Source: Thaumarchaeota archaeon CSP1-1
GTDB taxonomy: Archaea; Thermoproteota; Nitrososphaeria; Nitrososphaerales; Nitrosopumilaceae
Length of the DNA: 64,000 nucleotides
NCBI GenBank assembly: GCA_001443365.1
Contig: LDXL01000003.1
Span: 1-64,000, forward strand
Direction of reading: 5' to 3'
Shown here: one piece after another, positions 52,761-61,304 of the stretch
How the letters are laid out: every line of letters begins with the position of its first letter
Position numbering within the stretch: the first letter of the stretch is position 1
Translations under genes and position numbers: made by a program
The notes under the pieces: generated by a model
The model's database searches: none
Told to the model about the DNA's origin: nothing
Seen by the model: the letters and a program-made list of their open reading frames with translations, nothing else

Positions 52761-54307
52761 GTCTGGGCTCGCATAAATTGTTGTAGATAGTTTTCACCAC
52801 CGGCTCCCTTTCCTGTAGATCCGGAATGTTTCCAACCAACAAATGGTTGACTGCGTACTAAAGCTGCAGTTGTAGCACTCGCTGCTCTATTTGCATACAC
52901 TGTACCTGCTTGAATTTTATCAAAAAAATCATCAACTTGTTTTTTGTCATCACTAAATATTCCAGCCGTCAAACCATATTCAGATTGGTTTGCAAGATTT
53001 ATTGCTTCATCAAAATCGTCATACTGGTCTATGCATAGAAAAGGCAAAAACAATTCTTCCTTCATTAATTTATGATCTCTTGGAAGTTTTGTGACTATAG
53101 TAGGAGTAACATAGTAACCATTTTGATGCTGAGAATCATTCAAAATAGTTCCTCCTACAAGAATTTCTCCATCTTTTTTAGCTAATTCTACTGCTGCTTC
53201 GAATTTTTTCTTTGCAGCCTCATTGATAACAGGTCCCAAAAAAACATCTCTTTTCCAAGGAAGTCCAATTTTAAGTGATTTTGTTTTCTCTATTAGCTTT
53301 TCAATGAATTTATCTGCAATCTCTTTTTGTACGTAGACCCTAGAGCATGCACTACATTTTTGTCCTCCATATCCAAATGCAGCTCTCATAACTCCATCTG
53401 TTGCCTTTTCAAGATTCGCATGTTTTGTAACGATAGTTGGATTTTTTCCTCCCATCTCAGAAATGAATGGTTTGGTTTCATTTTGAGTGAAAGTTTTGTA
53501 TCCAGACATTCCTACTTCTCTCGAACCAGTAAATGCAATTCCATCAACATCTGGGCTTTCTATGAGAGTCTTACCCACGACACTTCCAGGCCCTGTTACA
53601 AAGTTAATGGCTCCAGCTGGTAACTTCTTGTAAATTGCGTTTACAAATTCAAATGAAGAAAGTGGAGTGTCACTAGCAGGTTTTAAGACTGTTGTGTTTC
53701 CTGTAATTAAAGCTCCAGTAGTCATTCCGATTGCTATAGCTGATGGAAAATTAAAGGGAGCAATAATCCCCCATACCCCATATGGTTTAAGGATGGTTCG
53801 AGTTTTTTCTTTTGGATTAGGATGTTCAGTTTCTTTTGAAAATCCTTTATTAATTTCCAATTGATAAGCATAAAATCTCATAAAGTCAATTGCTTCATCA
53901 ACATCTCCCATAGCTTCGATTCTGGTTTTTCCATTTTCAAAGGACATAATTGCTGATAGACGAAATTTTTGTTTTGAAAACAAGTCAGCACATTCTTTGA
54001 AAATTTTTGCTCTAGTTTGATATGGAGTATTACTCCATTCAAAGAATGCATCCTTTGCTGATTTTATAGCATTATTGGTATCATTCGCGGTTCCTTTGGG
54101 AAACTTAGCAACAATAATTGTCGTATCAGATGGCGATTTTACTTCAAATTGTATTTTAGAAAAAATTTCTTTCCCGTTAATTATTAAAGGATATTCTTTG
54201 TTTAAATTATTTTTTACTTGTTCAACTGCTTTTTCAAATTGTTCATGAAATACATCAGTTGCATTATTTGCTATTGCATTTCCCCATGTGAATTCATTTT
54301 CAAACAT
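52742..54307 (-). CDS. 1-pyrroline-5-carboxylate dehydrogenase
   Basis: NAD-dependent oxidation of glutamate semialdehyde to glutamate, completing proline breakdown. The 521-residue aldehyde dehydrogenase has WGIIAPFNFPSAIAIGM near 184, VLKPASDTPLSS, the GSREVGMSGY cofactor loop, the general base in PFISEMGGKN, the catalytic cysteine in GQKCSACSRVYV and the C-terminal QPFVGWKHSGSTG. The next gene on the other strand is proline dehydrogenase, converging by 19 bp. Confidence 0.92.
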   Translation of the reverse strand: MFENEFTWGNAIANNATDVFHEQFEKAVEQVKNNLNKEYPLIINGKEIFSKIQFEVKSPSDTTIIVAKFPKGTANDTNNAIKSAKDAFFEWSNTPYQTRAKIFKECADLFSKQKFRLSAIMSFENGKTRIEAMGDVDEAIDFMRFYAYQLEINKGFSKETEHPNPKEKTRTILKPYGVWGIIAPFNFPSAIAIGMTTGALITGNTTVLKPASDTPLSSFEFVNAIYKKLPAGAINFVTGPGSVVGKTLIESPDVDGIAFTGSREVGMSGYKTFTQNETKPFISEMGGKNPTIVTKHANLEKATDGVMRAAFGYGGQKCSACSRVYVQKEIADKFIEKLIEKTKSLKIGLPWKRDVFLGPVINEAAKKKFEAAVELAKKDGEILVGGTILNDSQHQNGYYVTPTIVTKLPRDHKLMKEELFLPFLCIDQYDDFDEAINLANQSEYGLTAGIFSDDKKQVDDFFDKIQAGTVYANRAASATTAALVRSQPFVGWKHSGSTGKGAGGENYLQQFMRAQTQTRCD

Positions 54308-54420
54308 AATAGTAATACATACATGCCATATTTTAAATGAATAAAAAATTTGTTAATGAAATTCTATGGCAACACAAAAACTAGTGATTTTTACATTATA
54401 AGATATATCTAGTTGATTCT

Positions 54421-54473
54421 AGTCTTCACGTCGCAGTCCAGCGCAAAGAAGTAGATAAAATTCTACTTTTTTT
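54421..54473 (+). ncRNA. Candidate small RNA or structured element
   Basis: A TATA-like TTATAAGATAT near 54397-54407 is followed 20 nt later by an unusually GC-rich stretch (TCTTCACGTCGCAGTCCAGC region, 54423-54444). Then comes a perfect hairpin AAGTAGA (54449-54455) with TCTACTT (54462-54468), ending in seven Ts (54467-54473). Read on the plus strand this is promoter, short body and terminator, about 50 nt. No known RNA family, box C/D, or tRNA pattern is recognised. It could instead be only the 3' end of the ureohydrolase transcript. Confidence 0.4.
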
Positions 54474-54483
54474 ATTTTAATTT

Positions 54484-55371
54484 CTATTTACAGGAAGAAA
54501 TTACCTCAGAAATCATTCTAGATGCAAGATGTGATGTTCTGTCTTTGATATCATAGCTTGGACAGACCTCCATTATATCCATGCCAATAATTCCTTGTTC
54601 TACTATAGCTTTTAGAAGATACACTGCTTCGATATTTTTTAGACCCAATGGTACTGGAACTGAAACGCCTGGGGCAAAAGCAGGATCAACACAATCCATA
54701 TCAAATGAAACGTAGACATTCTTGCCAATTGTTTTCAAAATTGATTTTGAAATTTCTTTTACCCCTTTTTCTAATATATCAAAAGGAGTAATGACCTTGA
54801 TGTCGTATTTTTTTAGATTATCTAGTTCTTCCTGTTCTGGAGTTCTAATTCCTATCTGCAGGCTAGTTTTTAGATCGATATTGGGTAAAACATCGTAAAA
54901 AACTGATCCGTAATAGTTCTGGGTTGAACTCACCAAGTCAGGGTGGGCATCAAAATATACCAAAGAGAGTGGGGCTTTTTTCTTTGAAATTGCTTTTATT
55001 ATATCCTTGGAAATGGAATGATCGCCTCCCATCACAATTGGAATTTTTGATTTTGAAATAATTCTTTCAAAAACCTCATCAATCTGATTCTTTGAGATGT
55101 TTCCGTAATCTAGGACTTTTTTTCGTCCTATTCCATTAAACGGAAGACCAAGAGATTTTTTTCCTTCTCTAGTGTAAGAGTCTCGTAAATTTGAAATCTC
55201 ACGGATGAAATGAGGAGCTTCAGATGCTCCTTTTCTGAGAGCATGAGATTGAGATTCATCTGGAATTCCAAGAATTACAATTTCTGATTGCTCAAAGTCA
55301 TCAGTGTTGGCCCAACAAATGGTCTTTTCCATATTTCTTTTAATTTTTCTCTCTAGAAATTGTTTACTCAA
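54484..55371 (-). CDS. Ureohydrolase family protein (agmatinase/arginase-like)
   Basis: Binuclear manganese (or nickel) hydrolase releasing urea from a guanidino substrate. All ligands are present: H118 (GGDHS), D141, H143, D145 (FDAHPD), D224 and D226 (FDMDCVDP). The 295-residue protein ends DRTSHLASRMISEV, as in the agmatinase branch. Substrate (agmatine, arginine or guanidine) cannot be told from sequence. An internal ATG (residue 14, MEKTICWANTDD) is an alternative start. A urea product could feed urease where present. Confidence 0.85.
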   Translation of the reverse strand: MSKQFLERKIKRNMEKTICWANTDDFEQSEIVILGIPDESQSHALRKGASEAPHFIREISNLRDSYTREGKKSLGLPFNGIGRKKVLDYGNISKNQIDEVFERIISKSKIPIVMGGDHSISKDIIKAISKKKAPLSLVYFDAHPDLVSSTQNYYGSVFYDVLPNIDLKTSLQIGIRTPEQEELDNLKKYDIKVITPFDILEKGVKEISKSILKTIGKNVYVSFDMDCVDPAFAPGVSVPVPLGLKNIEAVYLLKAIVEQGIIGMDIMEVCPSYDIKDRTSHLASRMISEVISSCK

Positions 55372-55409
55372 ACTGCCTTAGGTATTAATTACTATTTTAC
55401 TATGCTATT

Positions 55410-56066
55410 TTGTTGCCTAGTCAATATTTTGTAGAAACAGCTGATTTTGAGAGTTTTGCCAGGTTTGTTTGTGCATTAAAGGAGAATCCTTTAAGGGTAT
55501 ATTCACATGACTTGAATAAAAAAAAGGTCTTATCTAGCAGAAGAGTTCTTGCAAACTCTCTTTTTTCAATTTATACTGTTGCACCTAATAGTGGTAGATA
55601 TATTTCATATAATATAAAAAATGGTAGAGAAGAATGCAGTGTAGTAAGTTCCACAAAATCATTTTCACAATATGCACCAATTGTTCATCTAAGTGCACTG
55701 CCATCAACATTAATCATTAATCCAAAAAAAATTCAAGATAAATTCACTCCAATAAAAGTTGAGGACTTAGGAAGTCTTGCAAGGTTAACATATGATCCAG
55801 AATTGCCAGATGAACCAGACTTGACGCTTTTTATGTTTCCACAAAAAACAAAATGGATAATTGGATATATCACATCACTTAATTTAGAAGATACATTGTA
55901 TTTTTTTAATCATGTAACACTTGATAAAGAACCTACAAAACCATTCTTACAATATTCAACTAATGATGACAAGACTCCAATATTTACAGACAAGTTTCAA
56001 CATGGTTTATCATATTTACCTGTTGTTAAACTAAAAGAATATCATCCAATTTTTGGATTAAATTAA
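55410..56066 (+). CDS. Conserved-looking protein of unknown function
   Basis: 218 residues from a TTG. Soluble mixed alpha-beta protein with a TADFESFARFVCALKENPLR start, several strand-rich stretches (FSIYTVAPNSGRYISYN, TKWIIGYITSLNLEDT) and a basic KKKVLSSRR patch. No transmembrane segment or metal motif. Codon use and composition match the neighbours. It is divergent from the ureohydrolase with 38 nt between the starts. No family recognised. Confidence 0.65.
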   Translation: MLPSQYFVETADFESFARFVCALKENPLRVYSHDLNKKKVLSSRRVLANSLFSIYTVAPNSGRYISYNIKNGREECSVVSSTKSFSQYAPIVHLSALPSTLIINPKKIQDKFTPIKVEDLGSLARLTYDPELPDEPDLTLFMFPQKTKWIIGYITSLNLEDTLYFFNHVTLDKEPTKPFLQYSTNDDKTPIFTDKFQHGLSYLPVVKLKEYHPIFGLN

Positions 56067-56100
56067 CAAAACAAAGTTAGAAAATTAATTATAACTTAAA

Positions 56101-56475
56101 TTATTTTTTCTTTTCTTCAAAATCGTCATCTTCATCGTCATATTCTTCGTCTTCGTTCATATCTGTAGGTACTTCTAACGGTTTTTTTTCCTCTGGAATA
56201 ATATCTGGAATTAGTTCTGCCATTTTCTCACCTATGTCAATGTCCCCTGCACCCATTAGGGTTAGAGTGGACTTTATATTAGTTAATTTTCGGATATCAC
56301 CTATAATTGCTTCTTTAAGTTTCTCCTGGTTTTCTGATTCTACTTTAGCAATAATATCATAAACTCCTAAAGTACCATGAATCTCCTTGATAGAGTCCAT
56401 CTTTTTTAATTCCTTAATTATTGACTCTTCATAACCAGTATCGCAATTTATTAAAACATAAGCTCTTTCCATCAC
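56101..56475 (-). CDS. Stand-alone RAM (Lrp ligand-binding) domain protein with acidic tail
   Basis: 124 residues. The first 80 (AYVLINCDTGYEESIIKEL, GTLGVYDIIAKVES) form a single AsnC/Lrp C-terminal ligand-binding domain without any DNA-binding helix-turn-helix. The last 35 are highly acidic (NEDEEYDDEDDDFEEKKK). Such proteins can oligomerise with Lrp regulators or act as small-molecule sensors. Start is ATG, possibly the second of two. Confidence 0.8.
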   Translation of the reverse strand: MMERAYVLINCDTGYEESIIKELKKMDSIKEIHGTLGVYDIIAKVESENQEKLKEAIIGDIRKLTNIKSTLTLMGAGDIDIGEKMAELIPDIIPEEKKPLEVPTDMNEDEEYDDEDDDFEEKKK

Positions 56476-56649
56476 GATTTAGTTATGGATTAAAGAAAAA
56501 AAGATTTGCCAGTTTTATACCAAATTTATTACAAATTGCTTGAATAATTCCTAATTTTTGCAATTGTATTGCAAGGTAGTATATTTGGAAATTTTTTCAA
56601 ATTGTATAGATATTCTAAGATCCTAGAATTGGATTTCATTGGTAATGAG

Positions 56650-56674
56650 TGGTAATTACTACCATAGTTTATAT
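56650..56674 (+). promoter_or_regulatory. Inverted repeat and TATA box of the aldehyde dehydrogenase gene
   Basis: TGGTA (56650-56654) and TACCA (56660-56664) flank ATTAC, directly before TTTATAT (56668-56674), itself about 25 nt before the ATG at 56697. The core GGTAATTAC is identical to the centre of the rib operon palindrome at 51184-51201, hinting at a shared regulator type. The match is short and AT-rich, so chance is possible. Confidence 0.4.
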
Positions 56675-56696
56675 CCCTAGTTTAGTGAGCCGTAGC

Positions 56697-58061
56697 ATGA
56701 AAATAAAAACTGTAAACCCAGCAACAGAAGAAATCCTAGCTGAGTATGATACCTTAACCGAAGAACAAGTGAATCATGAAGTAAATGATTCTAGAAAGGT
56801 CTATGAGTCAATATGGAAAAAATTTGACATTTCTGAGAGAGCCAAGCTTCTACGAAACCTTGGACATATGTTACAACAAAGAAAGAAGGAATATGCAACT
56901 ATAATTACAAACGAGATGGGAAAACCAATTACCGAATCTTTGGCAGAAGTTGAGAAATGTAGTTGGGTGTGTGAGTATTATGCAGATAATGGGGGAAAAT
57001 TCTTAGAACCTGAATTTATTGAAACAAATGCAAAAGACAGCTACGTTCGCTTTGATCCCTTAGGTGTAATAGGTTGCATAATGCCGTGGAACTTTCCATT
57101 CTGGCAGGTATTGAGATTTTGTGTCCCTGCCTTATTTGCTGGAAATACAGTATTACTAAAACATTCAAGTGTTTGTCCATTATCAGGAAATACCATTCAA
57201 AAGGCATTTGAAGAAGCTGGATTTCCAAAAGGAGTATTTCGACACCTAGTAGGAAATTACGTTGTTGGTGAAGCACTGGCAAGAGCAAATGTTGATGCAG
57301 TTTCAATTACTGGAAGTACAAGAGCAGGAAAAAGAGTTGCGGAAATTGCAAGTCAGCAGTTACATAAATTTATTTTAGAACTTGGTGGAAGTGATCCATT
57401 TATTGTATTAAAAGATGCTAATATTGATAAAGCAGCAGAAATTGGAGTTAAATCCAGATTTCTAAATAATGGTCAGAGTTGTATAGCTGCTAAAAGATTC
57501 ATAGTTGAACAAGATGTAATTGAAGAATTTACAAAGAAATTCATTGAAAATGTAGAAAAACAAGTAGTAGGTGATCCATTAGATCCTAAAACAACCATTG
57601 GTCCTCTAGTACGAGATAGTTCACGAGATACAATCGTAAACCAAATTGGACAGTCAGCTCTAAAAGGTGCTAAAGTTTTGGTAGGAGGAAATGTTCCCCA
57701 GATGAAAGGATATTTCTTTAATCCAACTGTTGTAGGAAAAGTAACTCCAGATATGTCAATATCACGTGAAGAGGTATTTGGTCCAGTTGCTCCAATTATT
57801 GCAGCACGAAATCCAACTGAAGCCATTAGATTTGCAAATGATACAGAATTTGGCTTGGGTTCCAGTATTTGGTCTGAAAAATTTGCCAAAGAGAACAACT
57901 TGGTTAAGGATATAGAGGCTGGAATGGTTTTTGTAAATTCTATGGTAATTTCTGATCCACGAATTCCATTTGGTGGTATCAAAAATTCAGGAATTGGAAG
58001 AGAGTTATCAAATTACGGTTTGAAAGAATTTGTTAACATAAAATCGGTCATTATGAATTGA
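56697..58061 (+). CDS. NAD(P)-dependent aldehyde dehydrogenase, succinate-semialdehyde type
   Basis: About 454 residues from the ATG at 56697 (MKIKTVNPATEEI), the natural start for this family; the frame is open to 56649. Motifs: MPWNFPFWQVLRF, VLLKHSSVCPLSG, ITGSTRAGKRVA, the general base in FILELGGSDPFIVL and the nucleophile in NNGQSCIAAKRF. End RELSNYGLKEFVNIKSV. Presence of the general base glutamate argues for hydrolytic oxidation, not CoA acylation. Substrate may be succinate semialdehyde; the hydroxybutyrate cycle context makes that plausible but unproven. Confidence 0.87.
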   Translation: MKIKTVNPATEEILAEYDTLTEEQVNHEVNDSRKVYESIWKKFDISERAKLLRNLGHMLQQRKKEYATIITNEMGKPITESLAEVEKCSWVCEYYADNGGKFLEPEFIETNAKDSYVRFDPLGVIGCIMPWNFPFWQVLRFCVPALFAGNTVLLKHSSVCPLSGNTIQKAFEEAGFPKGVFRHLVGNYVVGEALARANVDAVSITGSTRAGKRVAEIASQQLHKFILELGGSDPFIVLKDANIDKAAEIGVKSRFLNNGQSCIAAKRFIVEQDVIEEFTKKFIENVEKQVVGDPLDPKTTIGPLVRDSSRDTIVNQIGQSALKGAKVLVGGNVPQMKGYFFNPTVVGKVTPDMSISREEVFGPVAPIIAARNPTEAIRFANDTEFGLGSSIWSEKFAKENNLVKDIEAGMVFVNSMVISDPRIPFGGIKNSGIGRELSNYGLKEFVNIKSVIMN

Positions 58062-58067
58062 TTGAAA

Positions 58068-58175
58068 ATGAGTAAGTGCCATTGTGAAAATTGTAATTGT
58101 ACTATAGAAGGATTACATGATCGTATTGATTTTGTTTGCCCCTTCTGTAAAGCTGGAAATCATATCCACAATTGA
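58068..58175 (+). CDS. 35-residue cysteine-rich metal-binding protein
   Basis: Begins KCHCENCNCT and continues to FVCPFCKAGNHIHN: six cysteines (4, 6, 9, 11, 24, 27) and four histidines in 35 residues. The two cysteine groups could form one or two zinc sites. It starts with ATG 6 nt after the aldehyde dehydrogenase stop, so it is likely co-transcribed. Reminiscent of metallothionein or a tiny zinc ribbon; function unknown. Confidence 0.65.
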   Translation: MSKCHCENCNCTIEGLHDRIDFVCPFCKAGNHIHN

Positions 58176-58193
58176 TTTTTTCAAAAATTTATT

Positions 58194-59051
58194 TTATCTA
58201 TTAGCCAAATCGAACAAAGCTTTTGCGCGTTTGTAATGAACTTCATCGATCATCTTTCCATCTACTGTTGTAGCTCCCTTCCCTTTCTTTGTTGATTTTT
58301 CATATGTGTTACATACTTTTTCTGCCCATTCTAGCTCTGTTTTGTTTGGATGAAATGTTTTATGTATAATTAAAATTTGATCAGGATGAATTATGGTTTT
58401 TCCAACATATCCAAGACTTTTCCCAATTTTACAATCTTCTATCAAACCTTTTTCATCTTTTAGATCCTGCCATATGGCATCTAATGCATAAACTCCTACT
58501 GCTTTAGCTTCTATCGGAATTTTCGCTCTGGCAAATTTGGCACCTTCTGGTTGTTTTGTATATTCAATGCCCATATCATTGAGAAAATCAAATACTCCAA
58601 AAACAATAGCTGAAATTCGTTTGCTTGCTGAAGCAATCTCGTGTGTATTAGCCACACCTTCAGCTGATTCTATAGATGGTATTAGTCCAATTGGTTGCAA
58701 TTTTTGCTTTTTTTCTAAAAGTGCTAATGTTTTTTCAATTTTTTTTAGCTCTATGGCATTGTTTACTTTTGGTATTACTATTCCATCAATTCCTTTTTGA
58801 ACTATTTCCTTTAGATCGTCTTGGATTTTGCCAGACGTAGGGGAGTTAGTCCTGACATAAACTTCAGAAGTATATTGAGATCGAGTTTTTAATGCATCTT
58901 TGATTAGATTTCTAGCATTTTTCTTTTCTGAATCTGGTACAGAATCTTCTAAATCAAAACAAACAATGTCAGCAGAAAGTGTTTTTGCTTTTTCTAGAAA
59001 ACGGGGATTATTTCCTGGAACAAAAATCAGACTTCTGAAAAGTCGTGCCAT
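58194..59051 (-). CDS. CitE / HpcH-family lyase
   Basis: 285-residue TIM-barrel C-C lyase of the citrate lyase beta / malyl-CoA lyase family. Motifs: SLIFVPGNNPRFLEKA, IVCFDLEDSVPDSEK (metal-binding acidic residues), PKVNNAIELKKIE, GLIPSIESAEGVANTHEI with the catalytic-type glutamate, and VGKTIIHPDQ. There are no alpha or gamma citrate lyase subunits nearby, so it likely acts alone on an acyl-CoA such as malyl- or citramalyl-CoA. 7 nt after the MDR dehydrogenase gene, so co-transcribed. Confidence 0.85.
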   Translation of the reverse strand: MARLFRSLIFVPGNNPRFLEKAKTLSADIVCFDLEDSVPDSEKKNARNLIKDALKTRSQYTSEVYVRTNSPTSGKIQDDLKEIVQKGIDGIVIPKVNNAIELKKIEKTLALLEKKQKLQPIGLIPSIESAEGVANTHEIASASKRISAIVFGVFDFLNDMGIEYTKQPEGAKFARAKIPIEAKAVGVYALDAIWQDLKDEKGLIEDCKIGKSLGYVGKTIIHPDQILIIHKTFHPNKTELEWAEKVCNTYEKSTKKGKGATTVDGKMIDEVHYKRAKALFDLANR

Positions 59052-59058
59052 TAATTGA

Positions 59059-60138
59059 TTAGGCCCCTTCTGGCTTCATTAAGATTTTGCCAAAAAGACC
59101 TTTTCCAGTTAACATCTTTGTATGAGCTTCTGCTGCTTTCTCAAAAGAGTAAACAGAATCAATTGCAGCCTTTATCTTTCCTTGTCCCATCCAGTAGAAT
59201 CCTTGTTCAAGCTCAGCTCTTGTTCCCTGGGTGGAACCTAGGATGTTTGTTCCTTTAAAGAAAATATGTCGTAGGTCAGTTTTTGCATCATATCCTGTAG
59301 TTGCCCCACATGAAACTAGAGTTGCACCGTATTTGAGTAAAGTAAGTTGTTGGTTCCAGTGAGTCTGACCTATATGATCAAATGATACATCAATTCCAGG
59401 AGATACACCAGTTTTTTTGGAGATCTCTTTAGTAATTCCACGAACTTCTTTGTGCCAGTCTTCCTTTCTGTGGTCAACTGCATAATCAGCACCAAGTTCT
59501 TTTAGCTTGTCTAGTTTATCAGGGCTGGCTGTAGCAATTACAGTACAATTGTAAAGTTTGGCAATTTGAATACCAAAGCTTCCTACTCCAGAACCACCGC
59601 CCATAATTAGAACTGTTTGTCCTGGTCTAATTTTGGCTCTGCCTACTAGCATATGCCACGATGTTAAAAGTGTCATTGAAGCTGCTGCAGCTTCATCATA
59701 GCTGACACTATCTGGAATTTTTAGAATATTTACCTCAGGTAGATGAGTTACTTCAGAGAAAGCTCCCCAATTTGGTCCTGTTTGAAATCCCCAGATTGTT
59801 CGTTTATCACAATCGTATTCACGTCCATCAGTACATGCAGTACAAACTCTACAAGACATGTTCGAATGAGATACAACTCTATCACCTACTTTGATGTTAG
59901 TAACTTCATCACCAACAGCAATTACATCACCTGCTGCATCTGATCCAGAAATATGTGGAAGAGGAACTGGAACTGGATTTCCTCGCATGCCCCAGATATC
60001 ATTATAGTTTAATGCTGCTGCCTTTACTTTGAAAACTACTTCATTTGGCTTGGGTTTTGGATCATCAATATCCTTAATTTTTAGAATTTTCTTAAAATTA
60101 TCATCAGGTGCGTATTCTTCATAAACGACCCCTTTCAT
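59059..60138 (-). CDS. Medium-chain zinc-type dehydrogenase/reductase
   Basis: 359 residues of the MDR superfamily with LNYNDIWGMRG near the N terminus, HISGSDAAGDVIAVG, the structural-zinc set in CRVCTACTDGREYDC, and the cofactor loop VLIMGGGSGVGSFGIQIA. The architecture resembles crotonyl-CoA or acryloyl-CoA reductase-type MDRs rather than simple alcohol dehydrogenases. Such a reductase is missing from the hydroxypropionate/hydroxybutyrate cycle of these archaea, so it is a candidate, by inference. Leads the small operon with the CitE-like lyase. Confidence 0.82.
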   Translation of the reverse strand: MKGVVYEEYAPDDNFKKILKIKDIDDPKPKPNEVVFKVKAAALNYNDIWGMRGNPVPVPLPHISGSDAAGDVIAVGDEVTNIKVGDRVVSHSNMSCRVCTACTDGREYDCDKRTIWGFQTGPNWGAFSEVTHLPEVNILKIPDSVSYDEAAAASMTLLTSWHMLVGRAKIRPGQTVLIMGGGSGVGSFGIQIAKLYNCTVIATASPDKLDKLKELGADYAVDHRKEDWHKEVRGITKEISKKTGVSPGIDVSFDHIGQTHWNQQLTLLKYGATLVSCGATTGYDAKTDLRHIFFKGTNILGSTQGTRAELEQGFYWMGQGKIKAAIDSVYSFEKAAEAHTKMLTGKGLFGKILMKPEGA

Positions 60139-60181
60139 GAATACGATCGCCTTGTATCCCCTAATTATATTTTCTCAGAGA

Positions 60182-60460
60182 TTACCGTCGATTAATTTTG
60201 AAATCCCGTTTTGGTTGTTGTATAGATAATAGAATTTGCTTGAGTTGATCATCAGTTACAGGTGGTCTTACCCTACCCTGGGAAGCAAGATTTATCAAAT
60301 AATTTTCTACGGTGTTTGCTACATCTGGTTTAACCATCTTTACATTGTTTAATCTGAGTCGTGCATCAGAAGAAAGAATTTGTTTTAAAATAATTTCTTT
60401 TTGAGCAGCAAATTCTGGTTCATTTGGTTGATAATTTTCATCAGAGTCGGGTGAACTCAT
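60182..60460 (-). CDS. PDCD5-family DNA-binding protein (TFAR19-like)
   Basis: 92 residues forming a helical bundle with EFAAQKEIILKQILSSDARL, then the core LNNVKMVKPDVANTVENYLI and the end TDDQLKQILLSIQQPKRDFK. The acidic N-terminal tail precedes the helical bundle, as in archaeal and human PDCD5. Role in archaea is unsettled. It follows rps19e by 9 nt, a common arrangement. Confidence 0.9.
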   Translation of the reverse strand: MSSPDSDENYQPNEPEFAAQKEIILKQILSSDARLRLNNVKMVKPDVANTVENYLINLASQGRVRPPVTDDQLKQILLSIQQPKRDFKINRR

Positions 60461-60469
60461 GACATTACA

Positions 60470-60922
60470 CTAAGAGTATACCTTCAATTGTGGAGTTTCA
60501 GCAACAAGTTGTGATAAAATTTCAGTTGCAAGTCTATCTAGCTTTTGCATGCCATTTTTAGAAACAACTCTACCTTTTCCTGCAACCTTCTCAATGTATC
60601 CTAATTTTTCTAATCCTTGAACGGCTTTTCTAATAATTACACCACCAGCATCCTTGTGGTTTCTAGCACCGTATCCAACTGCTTTACCACCACCATACAC
60701 TTTACGTAAATCATGTATTCCCATCGGACCATGAAGGTATATTTTTCGTAATATTGAAGCACATCTAGTATGCCACCAATCTGGTTTTTGTGGAGGTTTG
60801 TCAGCATGAGATCCTGTCTTAACAAAAGGAGCCCAACTTGGTGCTGGTATGTCTTCATTTTTTAAAATCTCAGTTAATTTATCTATCAACAAGTCTGCTG
60901 GTACGTCATACACTTTTGCCAT
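60470..60922 (-). CDS. rps19e: Ribosomal protein S19e
   Basis: 150 residues: KVYDVPADLLIDKLTEILK, PSWAPFVKTGSHADKPPQ, WWHTRCASILRKIYLHGPMG and GYGARNHKDAGG, all family signatures, then a winged-helix end. Required for 40S-type subunit maturation in archaea. It lies between rnp4 and the PDCD5 gene in the same direction. Confidence 0.96.
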   Translation of the reverse strand: MAKVYDVPADLLIDKLTEILKNEDIPAPSWAPFVKTGSHADKPPQKPDWWHTRCASILRKIYLHGPMGIHDLRKVYGGGKAVGYGARNHKDAGGVIIRKAVQGLEKLGYIEKVAGKGRVVSKNGMQKLDRLATEILSQLVAETPQLKVYS

Positions 60923-60953
60923 AAAAAATCAAACTTTCAAATCGTCTTATAAA

Positions 60954-61256
60954 TCATTGAGCTATTACTTTGCGATAAATATGGCCACAAAAGCGACATG
61001 TTACTCGAATAGATTTTAGTGAGGTTCTCCCAATCCGGATTCTAGAATTTACACCCGGGACAATGAAGTTTTTACATTTTTTACAAAAATTCATTTTAAT
61101 TTCATATGGCATTGCAATACGATATCTAGTACTGATCTTTTTTGCAAGATCTGCCTGTCTTTGAGCTAATTTTGGAAATGTTCTTGAATTAGAAATTGCA
61201 TTTTTAATTAGTATCTGAATTCTTTCTAGCGCAATAATTTTTGTGCTTTGTTTCAT
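60954..61256 (-). CDS. rnp4: RNase P protein component 4 (Rpp21)
   Basis: Part of the RNase P holoenzyme that trims tRNA 5' ends. 100 residues with the helical N terminus (ALERIQILIKNAISNSRTFP) and a zinc ribbon: C58, C61, C87, C90. Start is ATG. It is 49 nt downstream of a tRNA-Gly gene on the same strand, an RNase P substrate next to an RNase P subunit. Confidence 0.94.
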   Translation of the reverse strand: MKQSTKIIALERIQILIKNAISNSRTFPKLAQRQADLAKKISTRYRIAMPYEIKMNFCKKCKNFIVPGVNSRIRIGRTSLKSIRVTCRFCGHIYRKVIAQ

Positions 61257-61304
61257 GTTTTAATGAAAAGAAATCCCCTTAAAATTTGGATCATTTAATA
61301 AAAA

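Noticed and set aside
54308-54480. Guanidine riboswitch near the ureohydrolase and P5C dehydrogenase genes
   Set aside because: The GC-rich stretch does not show the ykkC-type conserved nucleotides as far as can be read, and it would be downstream of the ureohydrolase stop, not in its leader.
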